A DNA stretch of 33,125 bases. It comes from Acidobacteriota bacterium (GTDB taxonomy: Bacteria > Acidobacteriota > Vicinamibacteria > Vicinamibacterales > UBA2999). This document shows, one piece after another, positions 17,571 to 26,340 of the stretch (position 1 is its first letter; every line of letters begins with the position of its first letter). The position numbers were made by a program, and so were the translations under genes. The notes beneath the pieces were generated by a model. The model saw only the letters and a program-made list of their open reading frames with translations, was not told where the DNA came from and ran no database searches. The stretch spans positions 1 to 33,125 of the forward strand of contig JAHFUO010000023.1 of assembly GCA_023265015.1 (NCBI GenBank), written 5' to 3'.

Positions 17571-17651
17571 GAAGTTCGAAGTTCGAAGTTCGAAGTAGGG
17601 AAGTAAGTTCGAACTTACTTCAAACTTCGACCTTCAAACTTCGAACTTCCC
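17571..17651. repeat. Low-complexity GAAGTTC-word hairpin
   Basis: GAAGTTCGAAGTTCGAAGTTCGAAGTAGGG AAGTAAGTTCGAACTTACTT CAAACTTCGACCTTCAAACTTCGAACTTCCC; central 20-bp perfect palindrome at 17601-17620. Confidence 0.9.
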
Positions 17652-17696
17652 GTTTCCCCGGGCGGATTATACGGCCGCGTGGTGTAATTCCATGCG

Positions 17697-18479
17697 ATGA
17701 AAATGGAGCGAAAGAGCCTGCTGGCGGGCGCCTCCGGGGCGCGCGGCATCGTCGTGATCATCGACGTGCTGCGCGCCTTCAGCTGCAGCGCGCTGATGTT
17801 CCGCTACGGCATCAAGGACATCGTCCTCGTGCGCACGCCGGCGGAAGCGCTCGACCTTCGCGAGCGCGACCCGCGGTGCCTCGTCGCGGGCGAGGTGAAG
17901 GGCGTCAAGGTCGACGGCTTCGATCTCGGGAATTCGCCCGCCGACATCGTCGCGAAGGGCGAGGCGTTCTTCCGCGACCGCCGCGTGGCGCTGCGATCGT
18001 CCGCCGGCACGCAGGGCGTGCTCGCCGCGAGTGCGACCGCGGACCAGATCATTCTCGGCAGCTACATGACCGCGGCCGCCACCGCGCGCCATATTCGCCG
18101 CGCCGCGCGGCCGGGCACCGTCGTCACGATTGTGGCCATGGGCTTCGAAGGGGTCGAGCCCTCCGTCGAGGACGAGCGGTGCGGCGATTATCTGGAGCAT
18201 CTGCTGAGCGTGGGGGCCGGCTTCAGCTCGAGCGTGGGGGCCGGCTTTCCTGCCCGCCGAAGCTCGGAAAGCGAAGGCGGGAGCCGGCCCTATGATCACG
18301 TCGCGGCGCTGTGGGACTGCCTGAACGATCCCTCCATCGCCATGAGCCTTCGCGGACAGCACGACTACCGGCCGAAGGAGGACATCATCCTCGCGCTGCA
18401 GCGCGATCTCTTTGATTTCGTGATGGTTGGAGCGCTCGAAGGCGACCACGTGCGCGTCACGCGCCAACCTTCGCGATAG
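17697..18479 (+). CDS. ComB-like 2-phosphosulfolactate phosphatase family protein (with in-frame repeat insertion)
   Basis: GIVVIIDVLRAFSCSALMFRYG...CLVAGEVKGVKVDGFDLGNSPADI...LRSSAGTQGVL...MGFEGVEPSVEDERCGDYLEHLL...RPYDHVAALWDC. Confidence 0.85.
   Translation: MKMERKSLLAGASGARGIVVIIDVLRAFSCSALMFRYGIKDIVLVRTPAEALDLRERDPRCLVAGEVKGVKVDGFDLGNSPADIVAKGEAFFRDRRVALRSSAGTQGVLAASATADQIILGSYMTAAATARHIRRAARPGTVVTIVAMGFEGVEPSVEDERCGDYLEHLLSVGAGFSSSVGAGFPARRSSESEGGSRPYDHVAALWDCLNDPSIAMSLRGQHDYRPKEDIILALQRDLFDFVMVGALEGDHVRVTRQPSR
18206..18292 (+). repeat. Palindromic element cluster (GTGGGGGCCGGCTT units plus nested GCCCGCCGAAGC...GCGAAGGCGGG) inside ComB CDS
   Basis: GCGTGGGGGCCGGCTTCAGCTCGAGCGTGGGGGCCGGCTTTCCTGCCCGCCGAAGCTCGGAAAGCGAAGGCGGGAGCCGGCCC. 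Confidence 0.85.
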
Positions 18480-18597
18480 CGGACTGCGGAACACCGCCGG
18501 CCACGCCGGCCTCATGGCGGATCGCACACCCGTTGGAAAAGCCGCTATCATCCCGTTAATGCTGAGGCTCATCGCAATCACCGCGGCAACGCTGAGG

Positions 18598-21558
18598 ATG
18601 TATATGCGTCCACTGATCCGGCGGTTCACGTTTGTTGCTCTTGTCTTCCTCGCCCCATCGCTCGCCCACGCCCAGGCGTCGATCACGGGCGTCGTCAAGG
18701 ACGCGTCGGGCGGGGTGTTACCCGGCGTGACGGTCGAAGCGTCCAGCCCTGTGCTCATCGAGAAGGTACGGACGGCCGTGACCGACGGAAGTGGCCAGTA
18801 CCGGATTATCGATTTGCGCCCCGGGATCTACACCCTCACCTTCAGCCTGGAGGGATTCAGCTCCGTGCGACGTGAAGGGCTCGAGCTCTCCGGGTCGTTC
18901 GTCGCGACGGTGAACAGTGATTTGAAGGTGGGCACGCTGGCGGAAACGATCACCGTGACGGGCGAAACGCCGACGGTGAACCTGCAGAGCGCGACCCGCG
19001 AGACCGTGATGACGCAGGAGATCGTCACCCAGCTCCCGACGGGCCGGTCGATCCAGTCTTTGTCGACGCTCATCCCCGGCGTCAGGATGAGCGTGGCCGC
19101 CGGCACGCTGTCGGTGGATGTGGGCGGGTCATCCGGCGAAGCGGCGGCCCAGATGAGCATTCATGGCAGCACGAATGGCGATACGCGCCCGCAGCTGAAC
19201 GGCCAGGATATCGGCATGCTGATCCTGCCCGACCGGTTCATGAGCACGCCGATCATGTCTGGCGTCCAGGAAGTCACGGTCGACACCAGCGCCGCGGATG
19301 CCTCGGCCACCACAGGCGGCGTCCGTGTGAACTACATTCCGAAGGACGGCGGGAACGTCTTCTCGGGCAACGCCTTTTTTACCGGCGCCAACACATCGAT
19401 GGCGGCGGACAACTTGAGTCAACGGCTGAAGGACCGCGGGCTGGCCGCGGCCAGCCCGGTACGGAAGATCGTCGAGGCGTCGGGGGGCGCCGGCGGGCCG
19501 ATCAAGAAGGACACGCTCTGGTTTTACGCCACGGTTCGCTACAACGTCTCGCAGAACTATCTCGCCGGGTTGTTCAAGAACAAGAACCACGGGGATCCCA
19601 CGAAGTGGATCTACGAGGCCGATCCGACCGAACAGATCTTCAACGGGACCGACGGCAAGAGCGTGGGCCTGCGCCTGACGTGGCAGGCGACGCCGCGCAA
19701 CAAGTTTGCCCTGGCGCACCAGAACGCGTACCAGTGCTTCTGCCCGGATCAATCGCCGACGACGGCGCGGGAATCGTCCACCAACACCGTGCTCTCGCCG
19801 CAATCAACGACGACACTCGACTGGACGGCGCCGGTGACGAACCGGCTGCTGCTGGTGGCCAGCGCGCTCACCAAGCCGGATCGCTACGGCTTCCGGCCGA
19901 CCGTCGATTACGCCGGTTTGATTGGCGTCACTGAACAGGTGCCGGTGGGCAGCAACCCCGCGACGTACCGCGGGCGCACCAACTTCGAGTGGCGCCAGAA
20001 TCCGCTCGCGCGGCTGCGGTTCGAAGCCTCGTATGTCACCGGCGCCCATTCGCTCAAGGTGGGGTTCGCCGACACGTTTGGGCACCGGTATAACCCGTTC
20101 GACACCCCCCAATACCCGTACACCTACACGGTCAACCAGGGCGTTCCCGTCCAGCTCACGCAGAGCGCGGTCGAAGGCACGGGCCCGGCCGACCGAATGA
20201 AGTACGACGCCGGCATCTACGCGCAGGATCGCTGGACGATTCACCGGCTGACAGTGAATGGGGGCGTGCGGTTCGACCTCCTCGACAGCTACGCGCCGGA
20301 GCAGCACGTCGGTCCCGCGCGCCTGGTCCCGACGCGCGATTACACCTTCCCGCGAACGCAGCTCCGCCACTTCAGGGACGTCAGCCCGAAGTCGTCGGCG
20401 GTCTACGATGTCTTCGGAACGGGGAAGACGGCCGCGAAGGTGTCGCTCAACCGGTACGTCGGAAGCGTACCCTGTTGCGGCTCGGGCAACCCGGTCACCG
20501 AGCTGGTGAGCAGCGCGTCGCGCGCATGGACCGACAACGGCAACTTCTTCCCGGATTGCGATCTCACCAATCCCGGGCTGCAGGACAACCGCGCTACCCG
20601 CGGCGACCTCTGCGGCGCGCTGACGGGAACGGGCGTGAATTTCGGCAAGCGCGTCCCGGGGACGCCGGTCGATCCGGCCATCACACGGGGATGGGGGTCG
20701 CGCAGCTATAACTGGGAATTCTCCACGGGGGTGCAGCACCAGTTGCTGCCACGCGTCGGTCTCGACGTCGCCTACTTCCGGCGGTCCTATGGGAATCAGA
20801 CCCTCACGGTCAATCGCGCGGTCACGGCGGCCGACTACGGGACGTTCTGCGTGACGGCGCCGGCCGATTCGCGCCTCCCCAATGGCGGCGGCTACCAGGT
20901 GTGCGGATTCCGCAACATCAATCCGGACAAGGCAAGTGCGGCGACCGACAACCTCTCCACCTTCGCGAAGAACCACGGCAGGCAGATCGACTTCACGCAA
21001 TCGTTCGACGTGAACACGTCGGTCCGGTTGAAGGCGGTGATGATCCAGGGCGGGACGTCCTCGTCGCGGCAGACCACGGACAACTGCGAGGTGTTGAAGA
21101 ACGTGCCGTCAGGGGGAAACCTCGCGTTCTGCCACGCGACGGGCACATTCATCACGCAGATCAAAGGGTTCGGGGCCTACACGGTTCCGCGGATCGAGCT
21201 GCTGCTGAGCGCGGTCTTCCAGAGCTATCCCGGCCCGGCACTCGCGGCGAATTATGTGGTGCCGACCGCGATCGCGGCGCAGTCGCTCGGCCGGCCGCTG
21301 TCGGGCAACGCCGCCAGCGTCACGGTGCCCCTCATCGAACCGCGATCACTCTACGGCGATCGGATGAACCAGTTCGACCTGCGCTTCGGCAAGGTGCTGA
21401 AAGCGGGTCGGTCCCGTTACCAGCTCAATATGGATCTGTACAACCTGTTCAACGCGGCCCCGGTCCTGACCGAGGCGACCACCCTGTCGAACTTCCGTAC
21501 GCCGACGGCGGTGCTGCCGCCTCGCCTCTTCAAGGTTGGCGTGCAGTACGATTTCTAG
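18598..21558 (+). CDS. TonB-dependent receptor with carboxypeptidase-regulatory-like domain
   Basis: MYMRPLIRRFTFVALVFLAPSLAHAQASITGVVKDASGGVLPGVTVEASSPVLIEKVRTAVTDGSGQYRIIDLRPG...; C-terminal barrel ...RLFKVGVQYDF. The start could also be the ATG at 18604. Confidence 0.92.
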   Translation: MYMRPLIRRFTFVALVFLAPSLAHAQASITGVVKDASGGVLPGVTVEASSPVLIEKVRTAVTDGSGQYRIIDLRPGIYTLTFSLEGFSSVRREGLELSGSFVATVNSDLKVGTLAETITVTGETPTVNLQSATRETVMTQEIVTQLPTGRSIQSLSTLIPGVRMSVAAGTLSVDVGGSSGEAAAQMSIHGSTNGDTRPQLNGQDIGMLILPDRFMSTPIMSGVQEVTVDTSAADASATTGGVRVNYIPKDGGNVFSGNAFFTGANTSMAADNLSQRLKDRGLAAASPVRKIVEASGGAGGPIKKDTLWFYATVRYNVSQNYLAGLFKNKNHGDPTKWIYEADPTEQIFNGTDGKSVGLRLTWQATPRNKFALAHQNAYQCFCPDQSPTTARESSTNTVLSPQSTTTLDWTAPVTNRLLLVASALTKPDRYGFRPTVDYAGLIGVTEQVPVGSNPATYRGRTNFEWRQNPLARLRFEASYVTGAHSLKVGFADTFGHRYNPFDTPQYPYTYTVNQGVPVQLTQSAVEGTGPADRMKYDAGIYAQDRWTIHRLTVNGGVRFDLLDSYAPEQHVGPARLVPTRDYTFPRTQLRHFRDVSPKSSAVYDVFGTGKTAAKVSLNRYVGSVPCCGSGNPVTELVSSASRAWTDNGNFFPDCDLTNPGLQDNRATRGDLCGALTGTGVNFGKRVPGTPVDPAITRGWGSRSYNWEFSTGVQHQLLPRVGLDVAYFRRSYGNQTLTVNRAVTAADYGTFCVTAPADSRLPNGGGYQVCGFRNINPDKASAATDNLSTFAKNHGRQIDFTQSFDVNTSVRLKAVMIQGGTSSSRQTTDNCEVLKNVPSGGNLAFCHATGTFITQIKGFGAYTVPRIELLLSAVFQSYPGPALAANYVVPTAIAAQSLGRPLSGNAASVTVPLIEPRSLYGDRMNQFDLRFGKVLKAGRSRYQLNMDLYNLFNAAPVLTEATTLSNFRTPTAVLPPRLFKVGVQYDF

Positions 21559-21567
21559 ATCGGTTGT

Positions 21568-21644
21568 CAGTTGCCCGTAGTCAGTTCCCAGTCCTGATAC
21601 CCTTGGAGTCGAGCTGAGAACCGGCTACTGGGAACTGAAAACTG
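21568..21644. repeat. CAGTTCCCAGT-word imperfect hairpin downstream of the receptor
   Basis: CAGTTGCCCGTAGTCAGTTCCCAGT ... ACTGGGAACTGAAAACTG. Confidence 0.75.
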
Positions 21645-21770
21645 CTTTATTGCGGCGGCGGGGCGACAGGACTATAAAAGCTGACGTAAGCTCTATGGGC
21701 CTCTTGCGGCATCCGATCGAATCCGGTTATAAATCTCCCTTGGACAGACTCGATCATCAGAGGTAATCGA

Positions 21771-22709
21771 ATGCGTACCGCCATCGTCGTTGCTGCTGCA
21801 GGCCTGCTCATGGGGAACGCCGTCATGGCACAGCGGGGCATGCCCGCGGCGCCGGCCGGTCCGGCACCGACCTGTCCGCCGAGCGGCTACATGCCGCAGG
21901 CGTATTACGCCGGGTTCGGCCAGAACGGCGGTGACGGCAACACCGCCTACGAGATCGCCAGCCCGTGCATCGGCAAGGACGTGCGCGAGGTCGCCGAATC
22001 GATCGGCATGGGGCGCAACAAGCTGCTCGGCGTCAAGAACGTGATCACGATCATGTTCTCCGCCGACGGGACGATGGCCGATGCGGGCGGAATGGCCAAG
22101 CTGACCAAGTCCGACTTTCATATCTCCTACTATCTGCCGGCCATGCGGATGTTCCTCAACGGAACTCGCGCGAACGGCCAGCCGCTGAAGGACATCCGCG
22201 TGTTCGCTGACCAGTACGCGTGGAACGAGACCCAGGAGGGTAGAGGGGCGACGGCCGCGATGAGCACGCTGAACGATCGCGCGCCGCTCCTCAAGCTCAC
22301 GCCGTTTGGCGCGATGTGGTCGGTGATCGAGGCCGAGGGCCACACGGTTGTCACCAAGACGGCCGACGGCAAGACGGTCCTCACCGGCACCTCTCCGTAC
22401 GATGGCATTGAAGTCTCGATCACGGTCGAGGATCGGGTTCAGCATCCCCGACTGGGCCCGTACGCTCCGGGCGAGTTGATACGGCTGCCGGTCGCAGTCA
22501 CGGCGAAGGCGAACGGTCACGCCTACGGCGCGACGTTTGCGGATTACCGCAGCAACCTGGAGCCGAATGTCTGGATCATCTTCCCGGCCCAGATCGCGTG
22601 GACGCTCGACGGCAAGCCGCTCGCCGATCTGAGGGTCACGTATTTCCGTTCGAATCCGTACGTCGTGTTTCCGGTGCCCGACGTCGTGAAGCAGAAATCA
22701 TCCAATTAG
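21771..22709 (+). CDS. Secreted hypothetical protein
   Basis: 312 aa with signal peptide MRTAIVVAAAGLLMGNAVMAQ. Family not recognised. Confidence 0.75.
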   Translation: MRTAIVVAAAGLLMGNAVMAQRGMPAAPAGPAPTCPPSGYMPQAYYAGFGQNGGDGNTAYEIASPCIGKDVREVAESIGMGRNKLLGVKNVITIMFSADGTMADAGGMAKLTKSDFHISYYLPAMRMFLNGTRANGQPLKDIRVFADQYAWNETQEGRGATAAMSTLNDRAPLLKLTPFGAMWSVIEAEGHTVVTKTADGKTVLTGTSPYDGIEVSITVEDRVQHPRLGPYAPGELIRLPVAVTAKANGHAYGATFADYRSNLEPNVWIIFPAQIAWTLDGKPLADLRVTYFRSNPYVVFPVPDVVKQKSSN

Positions 22710-22742
22710 ACCGATCAAGGCGCAGAGAAAGGACTCAGCAAC

Positions 22743-23138
22743 ATGGTCAAGAAGATTGTCATCGCATCCGCCGCCGTTCTGGCGCTGCTGATGATCGGCG
22801 CCCCCGCGATGGCGCACCATTCGGCGAACGCGGAGTTCAACACGCAGGAGCAATTCACGATCACCGGCGTGCTCACGAAGGTTGAGAACGTCAATCCGCA
22901 CTCCTGGTGGTACGTCGACGTCAAAGGGCCGGATGGCAAAATGACCTCGTGGAAGCTGGAATCGCTGAGCCCGAGCGGTCTGATTCGCCAGGGTCTGAAG
23001 GTCAAGACCGAGCTCAAGATCGGCGATACGTACAGCTACCGGATCTCTCCCGCGTGGAAGGACCCCGAGGGCGCGAAGCTGGGGTTCATGCGGGCGATCA
23101 CCATGAACGGCAAGGAATACATCGTCGTCGAACTGTAG
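22743..23138 (+). CDS. DUF6152 family secreted protein (paralog B)
   Basis: Signal peptide ending AMA, then HHSANAEFNTQEQFTITGVLTKVENVNPHSWWYVDVKGPDGK; very similar to 8907..9305. Confidence 0.88.
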   Translation: MVKKIVIASAAVLALLMIGAPAMAHHSANAEFNTQEQFTITGVLTKVENVNPHSWWYVDVKGPDGKMTSWKLESLSPSGLIRQGLKVKTELKIGDTYSYRISPAWKDPEGAKLGFMRAITMNGKEYIVVEL

Positions 23139-23146
23139 GAGGCGTC

Positions 23147-24079
23147 GTGAGCAACAACATCCGGTCATCGGCCGCCGCGGCGTTCGCGCTCGTCGCCGCG
23201 GTCGCAGTGTCGCCTGGGCATTCCGCTGCGCAGCAGCAGCCTCAGGCCGCCCAGCAGCTTCCGCCGAGCGCACAGCGGACGGGGAACCTTCCGCTCCGGG
23301 ATGTGCAGACGTCGTACAGTCCCGCGGGAAAGCGCATCTCGCCGCAGGACGGCTTCGTCATGCAGCAGCATTCATCACTGCCGACGCCGCGTGATGCCGA
23401 CGGCCATCCGGACCTGTCTGGAAACTGGGGCGCGAACTTTCCCAATCCGATCGGCGCACCCGGACTACGGAGGATGGGGGCCCTCGAACCCGACCAGGCC
23501 ACGATGCAGCGCGGCGCGCAGTGGAACAAACCGCTCTATAAGCCGGAGTACTGGGAGAAGGTCAGGAGTCTGGACTTCAGCAAATCCGACGTCGATCCGA
23601 ACTACGGCTGCGGAAAGCCGAGCGGCGTGCCGCGGCAGAACACGCCGGGGCGGATTGTCCAGAAGGACAAGCAGATCTGGCTGCTCAACGGCGTCGAGAA
23701 TGAACTTCGTATCCTCCCGCTCGACGGGCGCCCGCGCGACCCCAACGATGAGCAGTTCTCGACGTTCAGCGGCATGGGGCTGGCGCGCTGGGACGGCGAC
23801 ACGCTCGTGATCGAATCGGTCGGCTTCAACGACATCTCCTGGCTCGGGTGGGAAGGGTACTTCCACACCGACAAGATGACGGTGACCGAGCGTTTCCGTC
23901 GCGAGGGCGACCTGCTGTTCTACAACTTCACGGTGAACGACCCTGACGTGCTGATGGAGCCGTGGACGTCGTACACGTATGTGAGGAGGGGGAACACGAA
24001 TCCGAACCGGCAGGACGAAGCGACGACTTGCGACGAGCGCGATATCGGCCTGCTGGTCGATCCGTACCTCCGCGGCTGA
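23147..24079 (+). CDS. Secreted hypothetical protein (HPDLSGNWG / RWDGDTLVIESVGFND type)
   Basis: GTG start at 23147 after TAGGAGGCGTC, in frame with ORF 22907..24079; signal-like N-terminus; motifs common in acidobacterial secreted proteins. Confidence 0.75.
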   Translation: MSNNIRSSAAAAFALVAAVAVSPGHSAAQQQPQAAQQLPPSAQRTGNLPLRDVQTSYSPAGKRISPQDGFVMQQHSSLPTPRDADGHPDLSGNWGANFPNPIGAPGLRRMGALEPDQATMQRGAQWNKPLYKPEYWEKVRSLDFSKSDVDPNYGCGKPSGVPRQNTPGRIVQKDKQIWLLNGVENELRILPLDGRPRDPNDEQFSTFSGMGLARWDGDTLVIESVGFNDISWLGWEGYFHTDKMTVTERFRREGDLLFYNFTVNDPDVLMEPWTSYTYVRRGNTNPNRQDEATTCDERDIGLLVDPYLRG

Positions 24080-24090
24080 CCGCGGTTTCC

Positions 24091-24153
24091 GTAGGGCGGG
24101 CCTTCACGGCCCGCCTGCCATCTTCTCGTAGGGCGGGCCTTTACGGCCCGCCT
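24091..24153. repeat. Two tandem 26-bp palindromic units GTAGGGCGGGCCTTYACGGCCCGCCT
   Basis: 24091-24116 and 24128-24153 differ at one base; each is a hairpin; located between convergent genes. Confidence 0.9.
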
Positions 24154-24155
24154 CG

Positions 24156-24542
24156 TTACATCTTTGCGAGATGCCACACCATGCCGCGGCCCTCGCCGAG
24201 CTTGTCACCGGCGGCCTTGTCCATCACGAAGTAATAGAGCGGCTTGCCCTTGTACGCCCACTGCTTCGAGCCATCGTCACGGGTGATGACCTTCCAGTCG
24301 CCGAGGTCCTTGTCGGCGGCCTCGGCCTTCAGCACGGGCCAGTTGTTCAGGCAATTACCGGCACAGGCCGACTTGTTCGCTTCTTTGTCGTTATCGAAGG
24401 TGTACAGCGACATGCCCTTCGCATCCATCAGCATGCCATTCGCCGCATGCACGGCGGCCGGCATCGTCGGAGTCTGGGCGACGGCATATCCGCTCACCGC
24501 CACGGCCAATATGGCCGACGCCACAACAGTCATTGCTCGCAT
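24156..24542 (-). CDS. Secreted Yx(FWY)xxD-repeat protein (COG4315-like), copy 1
   Basis: MRAMTVVASAILAVAVSGYAVAQ...LYTFDNDKEANKSACAGNCLNNWPVL...KPLYYFVMDKAAGD; AGGAG RBS upstream. Confidence 0.85.
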   Translation of the reverse strand: MRAMTVVASAILAVAVSGYAVAQTPTMPAAVHAANGMLMDAKGMSLYTFDNDKEANKSACAGNCLNNWPVLKAEAADKDLGDWKVITRDDGSKQWAYKGKPLYYFVMDKAAGDKLGEGRGMVWHLAKM

Positions 24543-25083
24543 GAGGTTTCTCCTGAAGTCGCTCCTCGAACACCGGGGGAGGCGGGGCGACGTGCGCATC
24601 CGGGAGGCAACTTAGCACAAATCGGCGAGGCGGTGGATCTTCGAAGCCTGGACTCAGGTCCGCCAGGCCGAAGCGCAACACAGGACGTGCGTTCCTCATC
24701 GCTACGGCGTTCAGCACGAACGAGCCGCGCGCGTCACGAGCGATCGCGCGCCGGCTCCATTCGGGGGTTGGACGCCTTCCTCGCCGATTCGCGCGCGGCG
24801 TCCGAGTGCGATGTTCATCCTCGTAATGCCCCACGTCCATTGCGGGAGAAGTCCTACGTCCTCAGTCGTTTGGGCAGGCAGGCGGCGATTCGGGCCACGC
24901 ATGCGGCGGCTTATCGAGTGCGCTGATCGCTCCGGGAAGTCGCGTGGCGGCGAGAATCAAGGGATCTCCGGACGACGCGCCGCGGTCTCGGACGAAAGAA
25001 ATCGGGCGCGCCTGCCACGACAGATGTAGCATACGGGACGCGTTCCACATTCTGCGGCTTCTCGAAAGGAAGGCAGGAGGCAC

Positions 25084-26244
25084 ATGATGAATCTGATTCC
25101 GAAGCAGTCGGTAGGCGCGATCACAGCGTTGGTTCTTGGCATCTCGCTGACCGTCGGAGTCAGCCAGAAGCTGGTCACCGCCCAGGCTCCCGTCGCACTC
25201 AGCAACAACCAGAAGGTCGAGGACGTGTTCCTCAACATCAAGTCTCTCAGGGGCCAGCCTGCGGACATGCTGAACCCGACGATGGTGTTCTTTGAGGCCG
25301 CCCTTGGAGTCGGCTGTCCGTACTGCCACGACAATGACGCCAACAAGCGCGAGCTCGACTCCAAGCCACAGAAGCTGATCGCCAGGCGGATGATCGACAT
25401 GGTGACGTCGATCAACAAGGAGACGTTCAACGGAGCCCGGCAGGTCACCTGCTTCACCTGCCACGAGGGACGGAGCACGCCGATCGGGACGCCGAATGTC
25501 AGTGGCGCCGAACTGCCGCCCGCACTGGGAGAAGACTACCTTGCGACGCTGCCTCCTCCTCCTCCGGTACCCGCGATGAGCGCCGGCCAGGTGCTCGACA
25601 AGTACATCGCGGCGCTTGGCGGAGCGAACGCCCTGGAGAAGGTTCCCGGCCTGACGGCGGCGGGTACCGTCACGCAGCGCCGGCCCGGACGCGACTTCCC
25701 TTCGACTCAGATCGAGATTTTCTCGAGGGTTCCCGGAATGGGGCTGAGCGTGACCAAGGCGGGACAGAACGACAACCTGCTGTCCTACGGCGCGACCGGC
25801 GGATGGGCGCGAGCCGGCAACGCAGCCCCGCGCGACCTCCGCAAGGCCGAGGCCGACGGCACGAAGCTGGAAGACCCCTTCAACCTTCCGGCCCAGCTGA
25901 AGCAGACCCTGATCGACGCGAAGCTGGACCACCCGGACGTGATCGGCAACCGCGAGGTCTACGTGATCACGGCGCGCACGCAGAACCTGCCGTTGGTGAA
26001 GGCGTACTTCGAGAAGGAAAGCGGGATGCTGGCGCGCCTCGTCTACTACACCGACACGCCCTTCGGCCAGTATCCGACGCAGATCGAATACAGCGACTTC
26101 CGGGACGTCGGCGGGAGAAAGGTCCCGTACCAGTGGGTGATCTCGCAGACCAGGAATCGCGAGTTCACGTATGCGATGCAGACCGTCCGGGCGGTGGCGA
26201 TCGAAGACGCCAGATTCGCCAAGCCGGCTGCAACCGCGCGCTGA
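25084..26244 (+). CDS. c-type cytochrome, photosynthetic-reaction-centre-cytochrome-subunit-like, two CxxCH motifs
   Basis: MMNLIPKQSVGAITALVLGISLTVGVSQ...VGCPYCHDND...VTCFTCHEGRSTP, plus a C-terminal LolA-like region. Confidence 0.85.
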   Translation: MMNLIPKQSVGAITALVLGISLTVGVSQKLVTAQAPVALSNNQKVEDVFLNIKSLRGQPADMLNPTMVFFEAALGVGCPYCHDNDANKRELDSKPQKLIARRMIDMVTSINKETFNGARQVTCFTCHEGRSTPIGTPNVSGAELPPALGEDYLATLPPPPPVPAMSAGQVLDKYIAALGGANALEKVPGLTAAGTVTQRRPGRDFPSTQIEIFSRVPGMGLSVTKAGQNDNLLSYGATGGWARAGNAAPRDLRKAEADGTKLEDPFNLPAQLKQTLIDAKLDHPDVIGNREVYVITARTQNLPLVKAYFEKESGMLARLVYYTDTPFGQYPTQIEYSDFRDVGGRKVPYQWVISQTRNREFTYAMQTVRAVAIEDARFAKPAATAR

Positions 26245-26304
26245 CGTCGATAGACCGCCGGCCGTAGCGCGGTCTCTGGCGGAATCAACGTGTCGCTGAG
26301 CGAT

Positions 26305-26330
26305 GGGGCGGGCCTTGAGAGGCCCGCCTC
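26305..26330. repeat. GC-rich hairpin GGGGCGGGCCTTGAGAGGCCCGCCTC downstream of the cytochrome gene
   Basis: GGCGGGCCT-TGAG-AGGCCCGCC inverted repeat, related in sequence to 24091-24153. Confidence 0.8.
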
Positions 26331-26340
26331 ACTCGCATCG

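Noticed and set aside
19804-21000. 398-aa minus-strand ORF
   Set aside because: Antisense shadow of the second TonB receptor.
24862-25932. 356-aa minus-strand ORF
   Set aside because: Antisense to the cytochrome with CxxCH motifs; no recognisable domain.
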